DNA of 64,000 bases from Dethiosulfovibrio peptidovorans DSM 11002 (GTDB lineage Bacteria > Synergistota > Synergistia > Synergistales > Dethiosulfovibrionaceae), in NCBI RefSeq assembly GCF_000172975.1, contig NZ_ABTR02000001.1:1774501-1838500 (forward strand). The letters run 5' to 3'. The position numbers and the translations under genes were made by a program. Of the stretch, positions 9,278 to 17,403 are shown in pieces. Each line of letters starts with the position of its first letter. Position 1 is the first letter of the stretch. Under the pieces are notes generated by a model. The model had not been told where the DNA came from, made no database searches, and was given only the letters and a program-made list of their open reading frames with translations.

Positions 9278-9313
9278 AAGGAGGGTCCGTAATTGGGCTC
9301 TCCTTCCTTTTTT
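9278..9313 (+). terminator. intrinsic terminator
   Basis: An 11-bp stem with two wobble pairs (9278-9288 with 9295-9305), a 6-nt loop and six T at 9308-9313. It ends the putative RNA at 8930-9276, just before the promoter of the dipeptidase gene. Confidence 0.75.
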
Positions 9314-9317
9314 GTGG

Positions 9318-9326
9318 TGTTATAAT
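9318..9326 (+). promoter_or_regulatory. extended -10 promoter for the M19 dipeptidase gene
   Basis: TGTTATAAT at 9318-9326 is a full extended -10 element. No good -35 is seen at the normal distance. The gene starts about 50 bp downstream. Confidence 0.6.
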
Positions 9327-9376
9327 TTGAGGATGAGATTGAGAGGATCCTCGATCAGGCCACAAGGAGGGATAGA

Positions 9377-10405
9377 ATGAAACAGGAGAGTTGCATCGAT
9401 AGAGCCAGGAAGCTGCATGGTACCGGTCTAGTGGTGGACGCTCACTTCGATCTTCTCAAGGACGTTTTGGACAAGAAAGAGAAGGGGAGAAGAAACGTAA
9501 TAGAGGAGGATCACCTTCCTGCTATGAAGAGAGCCGGTCTCGACCTGGTTGTTTCCTCTATCTTCGTAGAGGATCGTTATGTCCCCGATATGGCTCTCAA
9601 AAGGGCCCTGGATCAGATAGGAGCCCTATACGACGAACTGGACGAGTGCTCGGATTCTTTCTCTCTATGTGTGAATTGGGAAGAGGTAGAAGCTGCCAAG
9701 GCGAAGGGGAGATTGGCGATATTGCTATCTTTCGAGGGAGTCGAGCCTATCTCGAACGATATGGGGCTTCTCCGGATATTTTACGAGCTCGGCGTCCGTG
9801 GAGTGGGACTCGTCTGGAGTAGAAGAAATTACGCCGGAGATGGTTGCTTCTTCTCCCGGAGACGGGAGGGTCGGAAAGGAGGTCTTACCGATTTTGGGGT
9901 AAGGCTTTTGGACGAGGTTTCCCGTCTCGGTATGTTCCTGGACGTTAGCCATCTGAACGACGAAGGATTTCAGGACGTGCTGGAGTTCTACGAAGGGGCG
10001 TTCATCGCCTCTCATTCCAACTGTCGTTCTCTTATGGGGACCATGAGAAATCTGAAGGACGATCAGATTATAGCCCTTGCCGATAGAGGTGGGGTCATGG
10101 GAATGAACAGCTGTAGTACCTTTGTGGCCGAGGAATCTAAGGTAGGACCGGTAGGGGGTTCTCATTTGGCCGACCACGTGGATCACGTAAAAAAACTCGT
10201 AGGTATTGAGCATGTAGGTTTCGGATTCGATTTCTGCGATATGTTTCGTGAGTCTACTGGAAGCCAAAGTTACGACTGCATATCCGGTTACGGTCAGGTA
10301 GTTGAGCTTTCCGCCGAGCTACTGAGCAGAGGATACTCGGACGAAGATGTCTTGTCGGTGATAGGGTTAAATTTCGCCAGGGTGTACAAATCGGCTCTTT
10401 CATGA
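9377..10405 (+). CDS. membrane dipeptidase (peptidase family M19)
   Basis: 342 residues of the renal dipeptidase family, binuclear zinc enzymes that split dipeptides. Metal ligands are visible in the expected order: the N-terminal HxD as VDAHFDLL, the bridging Glu in LSFEGVEP, one His in DVSHLND and another in ASHSNCRSL. A GFGFDF block follows near residue 285. No signal peptide is present, so it is probably cytoplasmic. ATG 9377 follows AAGGAGGG. It appears monocistronic, with its own promoter and a hairpin after the stop. A dipeptidase fits a peptide-fermenting lifestyle. Confidence 0.93.
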   Translation: MKQESCIDRARKLHGTGLVVDAHFDLLKDVLDKKEKGRRNVIEEDHLPAMKRAGLDLVVSSIFVEDRYVPDMALKRALDQIGALYDELDECSDSFSLCVNWEEVEAAKAKGRLAILLSFEGVEPISNDMGLLRIFYELGVRGVGLVWSRRNYAGDGCFFSRRREGRKGGLTDFGVRLLDEVSRLGMFLDVSHLNDEGFQDVLEFYEGAFIASHSNCRSLMGTMRNLKDDQIIALADRGGVMGMNSCSTFVAEESKVGPVGGSHLADHVDHVKKLVGIEHVGFGFDFCDMFRESTGSQSYDCISGYGQVVELSAELLSRGYSDEDVLSVIGLNFARVYKSALS

Positions 10406-10414
10406 GTCGATTTT

Positions 10415-10444
10415 GGAAGGGGATCCTATGTGGGATCCCCTTCC
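10415..10444. terminator. hairpin between convergent genes
   Basis: A perfect 12-bp stem (10415-10426 with 10433-10444) sits between the dipeptidase stop and the phosphohexomutase stop. Neither side has a good T-run, so it may act as a weak terminator or a 3'-end stabiliser. Confidence 0.6.
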
Positions 10445-10454
10445 AACTGGTAGA

Positions 10455-11843
10455 TCAGTAGGTCCACTCGAAGTCGGGCAGTCCCGCGTCAAGCATCCTT
10501 TTCTTCACGTCTTTAGCGATATATTCCAGATCTTCCGGGGTTTTGCCCTCGCATCTGGTAGCCAACACCGGTTGGGTGTTGGATGCCCTTATAAGTCCCC
10601 AACCTTTTCCGTCGGGGTATACGATCCTCAGTCCGTCCACAGTTATGGCCTCGTGCTCTGCGAGGGCTTGGGACGTTATCCGTTCCATAACCTCGAACTT
10701 TCTGTCGTCGGGGCAGTCGACCCTTACCTCCTCGGTGTGATAGTAGACGGGCATGTCGGAGAGCATCTCCGATAGGGTCTGGTCGCTTTTCGAAAGCATC
10801 CTTAGAAGTCTTCCCGCGGCGTAGAAGGAGTCATCGAAGCCGTAGTATTCGTCGGCGAAGAAGATGTGTCCCGAGTATTCTCCGGCGAACAGAGCCCCGA
10901 TCCTCTTCATCTCCGCCTTTATAAGGGAGTGGCCTGCCTTGTAGTAATGAGGGACTCCCCCCAGTCGCCTGACCTCGTCCTCCAGGGCCTGAGAGCATTT
11001 GACCTCTATTATGGCGGTTGATCCTGGGTTTTTCGGGAGGATCTCTCTCCAGTAGAGCGCCATTAGGATGTCTCCCCAGACGATCTCGCCCGAATCGTCA
11101 ACGACCCCTATCCTGTCGGCGTCTCCGTCGAAGCCGAAGCCGACGTCCGCCTTGTTCTCCTTTACCGAGGCGATGAGATCCTGCATATTTGCCCTCTTCT
11201 GAGGATCCGGATGGTGATTGGGGAACGTCCCGTCCGGATCGCAGTAAAGAGGAATTACCTCGCAGCCCAGGCTTTCCAGGAAATCCACTATCCTGAGAGA
11301 TGCCGTTCCATTGGCAGCGTCCGCCACGACCTTGAGCTTTCTCGGCCCCAGTTGGATCTTGGATTTCAGCATCTCAAGATAGTCGGGCCACAGGTCTTCC
11401 ACCGAAACATCTCCTGGTTTGCCTGCCATTTCAAAGTCGTCCTTCTCCACCATCTCGCGGATTTTCTGTATCTCATCTCCGTATATGGTGGATTTTCCCA
11501 AGGCCATCTTGAGACCGTTCATATCCTTGGGGTTATGGCTCCCGGTTATCATTATCGCTCCATCGATATCGTGGTGAAATAGGCTCCAGTACAGCAGAGG
11601 ACTCGTCACGGTACCTACGTCTATAACGTCTATGCCGGTATCGGTGAGCCCTTGGATAACGTCTTGTCTGATCCTCTCGGTGGAGATTCGGACGTCTCCT
11701 CCCACGGACGCCTTGGTTATGCCCTTGCGGCTTAGGTAGGTCCCGTACGATCTCGCTATGGCCAGTACGTTCGGGGAAGATAAGTCAGTTTCAGCCTCTC
11801 CCCTTATATCGTATTCTCTGAATATATTGGAGGGGACGTTCAT
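10455..11843 (-). CDS. phosphomannomutase/phosphoglucomutase
   Basis: 462-residue alpha-D-phosphohexomutase, interconverting hexose 6- and 1-phosphates for cell-surface sugar synthesis. The phosphoserine loop is TGSHNPKD near residues 100-107, the magnesium loop is DGDADR, the sugar-binding loop GEYSGH, and the phosphate-binding loop RASNTQP near the C-terminus. The N-terminal FREYDIRG is typical of the ManB/AlgC branch. Length matches. The start is ATG at 11843 with an AAGGAGTG site. It is transcribed alone, divergent from the AEC carrier. Glucose versus mannose preference cannot be decided from sequence. Confidence 0.93.
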   Translation of the reverse strand: MNVPSNIFREYDIRGEAETDLSSPNVLAIARSYGTYLSRKGITKASVGGDVRISTERIRQDVIQGLTDTGIDVIDVGTVTSPLLYWSLFHHDIDGAIMITGSHNPKDMNGLKMALGKSTIYGDEIQKIREMVEKDDFEMAGKPGDVSVEDLWPDYLEMLKSKIQLGPRKLKVVADAANGTASLRIVDFLESLGCEVIPLYCDPDGTFPNHHPDPQKRANMQDLIASVKENKADVGFGFDGDADRIGVVDDSGEIVWGDILMALYWREILPKNPGSTAIIEVKCSQALEDEVRRLGGVPHYYKAGHSLIKAEMKRIGALFAGEYSGHIFFADEYYGFDDSFYAAGRLLRMLSKSDQTLSEMLSDMPVYYHTEEVRVDCPDDRKFEVMERITSQALAEHEAITVDGLRIVYPDGKGWGLIRASNTQPVLATRCEGKTPEDLEYIAKDVKKRMLDAGLPDFEWTY

Positions 11844-11976
11844 TGGCGATCACTCCTTAAAGATGATTGTCGGTTGTTTCCGTTTCCGTTACAGTATAAT
11901 CCAGGTTTACGTTCTGCGTCGACTTTTGATTTTCCCATTTCATGGGTGGAATTCGTCCCACTTAGGAGTGATATTA

Positions 11977-12906
11977 ATGTTGCATGCTCTGCTTATAGTT
12001 CTTCCTCTAGGTCTCATAATGGCGATCGGATGGATCGTCAAACGGATCGGTCTCGTGACGGATACAGGGGTGGCTGAGATGAATGGCATGTTGTACTGGG
12101 TGTCCATGCCGGCTATCCTATTTAGGTCGACCATAAAGGTGGACCCCGCCCATTTCTCGAACTTCCCCTTCATGTGCGGCGTCTACGGGGTTTTCGTAGT
12201 TTTGCCTTTTATATCTTGGGTTCTGGCTAGGCTCAGAGGACTTCCCAGAGATAGGCTTGCCGTTTCGGTTCTAGTCTCGATAAGGGGCAACAACGTTTTT
12301 ATGGGGCTTCCTGCCGTTACTATAGCTCTGGGCGAACCGGGGCTCGTCAGTTACGGGATTTATCTGGCCCTGTCCCTGGTGGTCTACCAGATGATCTCTA
12401 TTGCGATGGGACAACTCGCTCTATCCGGTGAGTTGTCCATCAAGTCCCTTTTAGATACGGTCCGTAAACTAGCAGGAAATCCCATGCTTGGAGCCTGCGT
12501 TCTAGGAGTGACAGGTGCTTTCCTGGGAATGGGGGAGCTGCCCGGATGGTTGGACCAAACTCTCGGTATACTGGGTAACGTAGGCAGCGGAGTTGCTTTG
12601 ATGGCCTTAGGGGGCTCTCTTCAGATAGAACATATTTTATCCTCCGTCAGGAGGGTTTGGAACGATATCCTGATTCGTCTGTTTCTGTCTCCCCTCATGA
12701 CCTGGGGGGCTTTGACTTTTATGGATGTCGATCCGATGCTGACTAAGACCGCCGTACTGGTGGCGGCCATGCCCGCTGCTGTAAATAATTTTGTCCTGGC
12801 CCAGGGGATGGGGATGGACGGATCTTACGCCGGTGAGGTGATTATAACCACGACGGTCTTTTCCATATTCTCCTTGACTTTATGGATTTCCCTGTTGGGA
12901 GTTTAG
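11977..12906 (+). CDS. AEC family transporter (auxin efflux carrier-like)
   Basis: 309 residues, almost wholly hydrophobic, with about ten membrane segments in two halves, as in the AEC/MdcF family of secondary carriers. Members move organic acids such as malonate or malate, or other small solutes; the substrate here is unknown. The conserved GNNVFMGLP in the first half and AAMPAAVNNFVLA in the second are diagnostic. I take ATG 11977, preceded by TAGGAGTG. The frame is open back to 11758, but that part overlaps the divergent mutase gene and lacks membrane character. Confidence 0.88.
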   Translation: MLHALLIVLPLGLIMAIGWIVKRIGLVTDTGVAEMNGMLYWVSMPAILFRSTIKVDPAHFSNFPFMCGVYGVFVVLPFISWVLARLRGLPRDRLAVSVLVSIRGNNVFMGLPAVTIALGEPGLVSYGIYLALSLVVYQMISIAMGQLALSGELSIKSLLDTVRKLAGNPMLGACVLGVTGAFLGMGELPGWLDQTLGILGNVGSGVALMALGGSLQIEHILSSVRRVWNDILIRLFLSPLMTWGALTFMDVDPMLTKTAVLVAAMPAAVNNFVLAQGMGMDGSYAGEVIITTTVFSIFSLTLWISLLGV

Positions 12907-12996
12907 AGGTTGCCTTTTAGTTACTTTATCGGAGGACGGGGGTGACCCCTCGTGATAAAATAAAATGGGTACGTTTTACCGAGGGGGTGTATTTTT

Positions 12997-14202
12997 TTGG
13001 GTTATGGGGAAACCAAAGATCACGTATTGCTGGTGCTTTCTTTCTCACTGTTTTGTTGCATGATGGGAGTAGGTGTGATAAGTCCCATACTGCCTCTTTA
13101 CGCCGTTCAGATGGGAGCCAGCGGCACATTGCTGGGACTGGTGTTTGGCGCTTTTTCCATGTCGAGGCTTTTCTGCTCCCTCGTCTCCGGGTCAATGGCC
13201 GACAGGCTGGAGAGAAAGACCCTGATTCTCTTCGGGCTCTCTATCTATACCATATCGTCCCTAGCCTATCTTTTCGTTGAATCCGCCTGGCATCTGGTAG
13301 CTATAAGGTTCTTCAACGGTCTCGGGTCGGCGTTCGTGGTTCCCGTCGCCATGTCTATCGGTTCCGACGTGAGCGAAGAAGGGGAAGAAGGGGCTTTTTT
13401 TGGCTCCCTTCAGATGGCCCTTTTCGCTGGGATAGGCGCAGGTCCCCTTATCAGCGGTCTGTTGACCGATTGGTTGGGGGTGCAGGCGCCCTTTCTCGTC
13501 ATGACCGCCATGACCTTGGTGGCCCTTACGGGCATAGCTCTTTGGCTTCCCAAGGGGTTGCCTGTCAGTCCGTCCGGAAAGGGGGGAGATCTCTCCGTCT
13601 ATTCGGCTCTCCTGAAGGACCCGGTCTTGAGAAGGGTCTATGTCTATAGGTTTTCGACCGCTCTCGGGCGCGGTTCAATGTTGATGTTTCTGCCTTTGAT
13701 CGCCACCGAATTGGACCTATCTTTTGTTAAAGTAGGGGTTATACTTTCGACGGTATCGATCGCCACGTCCCTCTTTCAGAAATACACCGGAGGTCTGGCC
13801 GATCGTTTTCCCAAGAACCGTCTTGTTCTGGTGGCTGGGGTTCTCTCCTCCGTGACGTTGTTCTCCATGCCGTTGCTCCGTTCCTTTCCTGCGTTGCTTT
13901 TAGGTGCTTTGGTCTTCGGGATCGGAACCGCCATAGGAGCTCCTTCCATAACATCTCTGGCCGCTATCAGAGGTCGTGATTTCGGGACGGGAAGGGCCAT
14001 GGGTTTTTTCAATATATCCTTTGGGCTGGGCATGATGAGCGGGCCTATTCTGGCCGGATACATAAGGGACGCCGGGATACTTTCGTCTCCGTTCGTTCCT
14101 ATTGGAATCATCCTCTTGACGGCGTCGTCGTTTTTTATCCTAGATCGACCTTTCAGAGCCGTCGGCATCTCTTCCGGAAGAGAGGAATGCGTATCTGGTT
14201 GA
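12997..14202 (+). CDS. major facilitator superfamily transporter
   Basis: 401 residues with about twelve membrane segments. The loop 2-3 signature reads GSMADRLERKTLILFG (residues about 67-82), the MFS motif A. A second, weaker copy, GGLADRFPKNRLVL, starts the second half. The family couples drug or metabolite movement to ion gradients, and the substrate is unknown. The TTG at 12997 sits 9 bases after GAGGGGG. The first ATG in frame comes about 23 codons later and would cut the first helix. It is probably cotranscribed with the aldolase that follows 41 bp later. Confidence 0.9.
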   Translation: MGYGETKDHVLLVLSFSLFCCMMGVGVISPILPLYAVQMGASGTLLGLVFGAFSMSRLFCSLVSGSMADRLERKTLILFGLSIYTISSLAYLFVESAWHLVAIRFFNGLGSAFVVPVAMSIGSDVSEEGEEGAFFGSLQMALFAGIGAGPLISGLLTDWLGVQAPFLVMTAMTLVALTGIALWLPKGLPVSPSGKGGDLSVYSALLKDPVLRRVYVYRFSTALGRGSMLMFLPLIATELDLSFVKVGVILSTVSIATSLFQKYTGGLADRFPKNRLVLVAGVLSSVTLFSMPLLRSFPALLLGALVFGIGTAIGAPSITSLAAIRGRDFGTGRAMGFFNISFGLGMMSGPILAGYIRDAGILSSPFVPIGIILLTASSFFILDRPFRAVGISSGREECVSG

Positions 14203-14243
14203 CGCTTTGGTAACCGTCCAGATTTTTATTAGGAGGTACTCCT

Positions 14244-14930
14244 TTGTTGCTAGAGGAAAAAAGAGAGTTAGTGGTTCGATACGGCAGGATGATTCAGGAG
14301 GAAAAACTCACGACCGGTACGGGGGGAAACCTCAGCGTCCTGGAGCCCTCGTCGGGATTAATGGCGATAAGCCCCTCTGGGATAGGCTACGAGAAGATCG
14401 TTCCGAAAGACGTCGTTATAATGTCCCTGGACGGAGTTTTTCCTGAGGAGGATCACAGAGAGCCCTCCTCCGAATGGCAGCTGCATTCAGCCCTTTATCG
14501 GCATCGGCCCGACGTCGGAGCCATCGTGCACTGTCATTCCGATTACGCCACGGCAGTCTCCTGCCTTGGTATCGATCTGCCTCCCGTAAACTACATGATA
14601 GCGGTAGCAGGGGATAAAGTCCCTCTGACTCCTTTTGCCGTCTACGGGACCTCCGATTTAGCCCAAAGCGTGGTGAATTCCATCGGGGATTCCGACGCGG
14701 CCTTGATGGCCAACCACGGTCAGATCGCTTTGGGAAAAACGATAAAAGCCGCTTTCACCGTAGCACTCAACGTCGAGTACGTGGCGAGACTGTTTATCTT
14801 GGCCAAGGGAGCGGGAGACCCCGTATTGTTGTCGAGGGCGGATATTTTAGAGACCAGGAAGCGTTTTAAATCCTATGGCCAGATAAGAAAAGACCGAGGA
14901 GAGGGTGATCACGATGCCTCTGTGGGGTAG
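14244..14930 (+). CDS. class II aldolase/adducin family protein (fuculose-phosphate aldolase-like)
   Basis: 228 residues of the FucA/AraD fold, zinc enzymes that cleave or epimerise sugar phosphates. GTGGNLS near residue 27 binds the phosphate. The zinc histidines are in HCHSDYAT (residues about 93-100) and ANHGQIALG (about 154-162), and the catalytic Glu is plausibly in SSEWQLH. It starts at TTG 14244 (or 14247) after AGGAGG. Fuculose 1-phosphate cleavage yields lactaldehyde, a precursor of 1,2-propanediol. A link to the diol-using compartment 30 kb away is possible but unsupported by position. Confidence 0.85.
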   Translation: MLLEEKRELVVRYGRMIQEEKLTTGTGGNLSVLEPSSGLMAISPSGIGYEKIVPKDVVIMSLDGVFPEEDHREPSSEWQLHSALYRHRPDVGAIVHCHSDYATAVSCLGIDLPPVNYMIAVAGDKVPLTPFAVYGTSDLAQSVVNSIGDSDAALMANHGQIALGKTIKAAFTVALNVEYVARLFILAKGAGDPVLLSRADILETRKRFKSYGQIRKDRGEGDHDASVG

Positions 14931-15159
14931 ATACCGTATGGATCGTTTTATAAGTTCTCTGCCGACCCCCCTTTATTGGTTGCTTTTGGGGCTGGCGTTA
15001 TTTTTTCTGGTCGGCTGTCTTCTGTCCGTACTGGGTATGCTTTTGCCTCTGCTATTGTTAGGGGCCGTCGTTTGGTTCTTGATGGGCTGTGCCAGGGATC
15101 CCAGGTTTTTAGATGTCGTCAAGGGCAGACGAGGCGGAAAAGGTCCTCGCCGCTTTTAG
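14905..15159 (+). CDS. small membrane protein of unknown function
   Basis: 84 residues from GTG 14905 (ATG 14914 is an alternative), overlapping the end of the aldolase gene by 26 bp. One long hydrophobic stretch, about residues 20-60, could form two close membrane helices. A basic tail follows (KGRRGGKGPRR). No family is recognised. A GAGGAG site precedes it, and the overlap suggests coupled translation. Confidence 0.6.
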   Translation: MITMPLWGRYRMDRFISSLPTPLYWLLLGLALFFLVGCLLSVLGMLLPLLLLGAVVWFLMGCARDPRFLDVVKGRRGGKGPRRF

Positions 15160-15255
15160 GCCTCTCCTGTAGCGCACCGCAGAGGTTTAGAGTAAAATTA
15201 CTCGAGCGCGTTTTTTGCGATGAACATAGGGATTAAGAGAGGAAGTGTCAATCGG

Positions 15256-15726
15256 ATGGAGAATATTCGATACGCACAGATAAACGGAGTGGAGATCAGA
15301 GACATGAAAGACCTTCCAGGTGAGGAGGTCCTTTACAGTGGAAGCCTTTACCTGGACGGAAAGGAGATCGGAGCCATAGAGGAAGATCCTGAGGGAGGCC
15401 CTATATCCTTGGATGTGTTTCCGAGATACGAAGAGGTCCTTAAATCCAGGATCAACGACTACGTCAGAGCCATGGCCTTGGAGGAGGGAGAGATACCCCA
15501 TAGGGACGTGTTTTTCCTCGACCTTATAGATATGCAGATCTTCTACGATATGTATCGCGAAGGATTGGCAGAGGGGTACATGTGCCTGGTAGTCGACGCG
15601 TCCGGTGAGGATCTTGAAATATACAGCGTCCAGTCCGAGGAGGAAGTGGAGAATCTGGTAAGGGAGAAGGACCTCTCGGATTTCGAGGTATATGCATCGC
15701 CTACGGATTTCATAGTCAGCTGTTAA
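15256..15726 (+). CDS. unknown acidic protein
   Basis: 156 residues starting at ATG 15256, chosen for its GAGGAAGTG site. The frame is open back to 15220, where there is no ribosome site. The sequence is strongly acidic, has no membrane segment, and contains no recognised motif. It is followed by an intrinsic terminator. Its neighbours give no hint of function. Confidence 0.65.
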   Translation: MENIRYAQINGVEIRDMKDLPGEEVLYSGSLYLDGKEIGAIEEDPEGGPISLDVFPRYEEVLKSRINDYVRAMALEEGEIPHRDVFFLDLIDMQIFYDMYREGLAEGYMCLVVDASGEDLEIYSVQSEEEVENLVREKDLSDFEVYASPTDFIVSC

Positions 15727-15878
15727 TCTCTGCGAGAGGAGGGAGTTCCCTTCTCTCTTTTTTCGTCTCTAGATATTTTCGATCTTTTGCTGATCTCATC
15801 GTCCCTCAGAAAAAGGAATGGATCGTCTCCTCCGTCGAAATAATCCTCGCTTCGCCAATTCTCGGTCCCGTCTGCCAT
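15723..15878 (-). CDS. small hydrophilic protein of unknown function
   Basis: A 51-codon frame beginning MADGTENWRSEDYFDGGDDP and ending in a basic tail rich in Lys and Arg. The first half is acidic and aromatic, the second half basic. A GGGGGTGA site lies just before the ATG. Against it: its 3' end coincides with a + strand terminator and its stop overlaps the neighbour's stop. It would be transcribed divergently from the cobalamin riboswitch. No family is recognised. Confidence 0.45.
   Translation of the reverse strand: MADGTENWRSEDYFDGGDDPFLFLRDDEISKRSKISRDEKREKGTPSSRRD
15734..15763 (+). terminator. intrinsic terminator
   Basis: A 10-bp stem with one wobble (15734-15743 with 15748-15757), a 4-nt loop and six T at 15758-15763, directly after the stop of the unknown acidic protein gene. 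Confidence 0.75.
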
Positions 15879-15909
15879 AGCGTCACCCCCTTTATTTTCG
15901 ATATACGGC

Positions 15910-15938
15910 TTGCATTTTACTTTCCCCTAGAGTATATT
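15910..15938 (+). promoter_or_regulatory. promoter of the cobalamin uptake operon
   Basis: TTGCAT at 15910-15915 and TATATT at 15933-15938 are separated by exactly 17 bp. Transcription would begin a few bases before the riboswitch. Confidence 0.65.
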
Positions 15939-15944
15939 TCAACG

Positions 15945-16105
15945 TGGAATATAGCAGGGAAGTTCGTTCAGGAAGCCGGTGAAAATCCGGCACAGCCCCG
16001 CTACGGTTAGGATGACGACGGAGACACACCGCCTCTGACTTCGGTCGGAAAGGCGTCTCCTAGGTTGAATCCAAGTCCGGATACTGAACGGAACTACCGT
16101 CGATT
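15945..16105 (+). promoter_or_regulatory. cobalamin riboswitch upstream of btuFCD
   Basis: The element contains the conserved core AGCAGGGAA, then a GCCGGTGAAAATCCGGC hairpin followed by ACAGCCCCGC (15975-16002), and the late AATCCAAGTCCGGA segment near 16067-16080. This is the usual layout of an adenosylcobalamin riboswitch. It is followed by an intrinsic terminator at 16151-16172. Binding of B12 would be expected to shut off the uptake operon. A second copy, on the other strand, controls the cbi/hem operon at about 38.0 kb. Confidence 0.9.
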
Positions 16106-16150
16106 GTATCTCCTCGAGGGCGGAGATGATCGTTTTTTTGTCCAATAAGG

Positions 16151-16172
16151 CGGCCCTTGGGCCGTTTTTTTT
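16151..16172 (+). terminator. riboswitch-associated terminator
   Basis: GC stem CGGCC/GGCCG (16151-16164) followed by eight T at 16165-16172, between the cobalamin riboswitch and btuF. It is the likely expression platform. Confidence 0.8.
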
Positions 16173-16210
16173 ATTTGCCCCCATACTCCGTCTTCAAGGC
16201 GGTTAGTGTA

Positions 16211-16244
16211 GGACAGGAGGCGGCCTTAGGCCGCCTCCTCGTCC
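16211..16244 (+). other. second GC hairpin before btuF, without T-run
   Basis: An 11-bp stem (16215-16225 with 16229-16239) extended by GGAC/GTCC. It ends 25 bp before the btuF start, and no T-run follows. It may be a second control hairpin or an RNA processing site. Confidence 0.5.
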
Positions 16245-16269
16245 TATATCGAATTACTTACTCAGCAAG

Positions 16270-17403
16270 GTGGTGTTCTTGATCTTTATTTTTAATCGAT
16301 CTGTCCGGACTATGTTGGTCTTTTGTCTCTTGTCTTTTCTAAGCGTTTCTTCCTCCTGTGGAATGACGGTGGATTACGCCACCAACCTGAAGGTGGAAAA
16401 TGTCGATGGGTGTTATATGGTGACCGTGGATCGTCCCTACTACGGTGCGACCGAACCGGAGGTCGTCCTGTTGGTGCCGGAGGGAACTAAGCCTTCCGCA
16501 TCGCTGGAAGGAATCTCTAGGATAGATATTCCTCTTAATCGTATCGTCGTGGGAACTACCCCGGCGGTTGCGTGTCTTGATGCGTTGGAGGCGTTGGATC
16601 TGCTTGTGGGGCTGGCGGGAGGCAAGTATGTCTACTCCGATTCGGTCAGAAAGATGGGGCTTCCAGAGGTGGCATCCGACGGAGGTATGTCCAGATCCCT
16701 GGATAGGGAAAGACTGCTGGAGTTGGCCCCCGATGGGTTCATCACCTATCTTTATGGTGACGAGGAGCGTCGGGACGTCGATTTTTTAAGGAATTGTGGC
16801 GTGCCAGTACTGTTCATGGCGGAGTATCTGGAGGACTCTCCTCTGGCCAGAGCGGAGTGGATAAAGTTTATCGGACTTTTGGTCGGCATGGAAGAGCAGG
16901 CCATCGAGATATTCGATAAAGTGGTCCGGAGATATGAAGTGCTGGCGAGTATGGTCGATAAATCCCAAGTCCGGCCGTTGGTCCTTTCGGGAGCTCCTTT
17001 CGGAGGGGTCTGGTACGTTCCCAGGAGGGACAGCTGGCCGTCCATGATGTTCCGGGCGGCCGGGGCGAAATCTCTCTGGAACGATTTAGAGGGAACCGGC
17101 ACTGCTCCGATGGATCTGGAGGCGGTCCTGGTGAGGGCGGAATCCAGCGACATCTGGTTGAACTGCGGTTCCTGGCGGAGCCTTGAGGATGCAGAGAGAT
17201 CGGGACTTCCTATAGAGGCTTTCCCCCCCTTCGAAAAAGGGGAGATCTACAACAATGATCGCAGGGTTACCTCCGAGGGAGGTAACGATTACTATCAGTC
17301 CGGAATAGTAAGACCGGATATGATACTTGCGGATCTCATATCCATAATCCATCCGGAAAAGATGAGGGATCATGAGCTGTTCTACTACCGAAAGCTCCAG
17401 TAG
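16270..17403 (+). CDS. btuF: cobalamin/iron-siderophore ABC transporter substrate-binding protein
   Basis: 377 residues from GTG 16270; ATG 16312 is an alternative start just before the hydrophobic signal. A lipoprotein-type signal with lipobox-like SVSSSC suggests a lipid-anchored periplasmic receptor. The mature part resembles the helical-backbone binding proteins of the BtuF/FhuD type: RIVVGTTPAVACLDALEALD, then a loop of the ELAPDGFIT kind, then a second lobe. B12 specificity is inferred from the riboswitch upstream. The permease gene starts 32 bp before this stop. No strong ribosome site is visible at either start. Confidence 0.85.
   Translation: MVFLIFIFNRSVRTMLVFCLLSFLSVSSSCGMTVDYATNLKVENVDGCYMVTVDRPYYGATEPEVVLLVPEGTKPSASLEGISRIDIPLNRIVVGTTPAVACLDALEALDLLVGLAGGKYVYSDSVRKMGLPEVASDGGMSRSLDRERLLELAPDGFITYLYGDEERRDVDFLRNCGVPVLFMAEYLEDSPLARAEWIKFIGLLVGMEEQAIEIFDKVVRRYEVLASMVDKSQVRPLVLSGAPFGGVWYVPRRDSWPSMMFRAAGAKSLWNDLEGTGTAPMDLEAVLVRAESSDIWLNCGSWRSLEDAERSGLPIEAFPPFEKGEIYNNDRRVTSEGGNDYYQSGIVRPDMILADLISIIHPEKMRDHELFYYRKLQ

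Noticed and set aside
8930-9313. RNase P RNA, tmRNA, SRP RNA or 6S RNA
   Set aside because: The 5' GAGGAGAGAG and later ACAGAAG recall RNase P, but the GAGGAAAGTCC core and its partner are absent. No tRNA-like end, SRP tetraloop or 6S form is seen.
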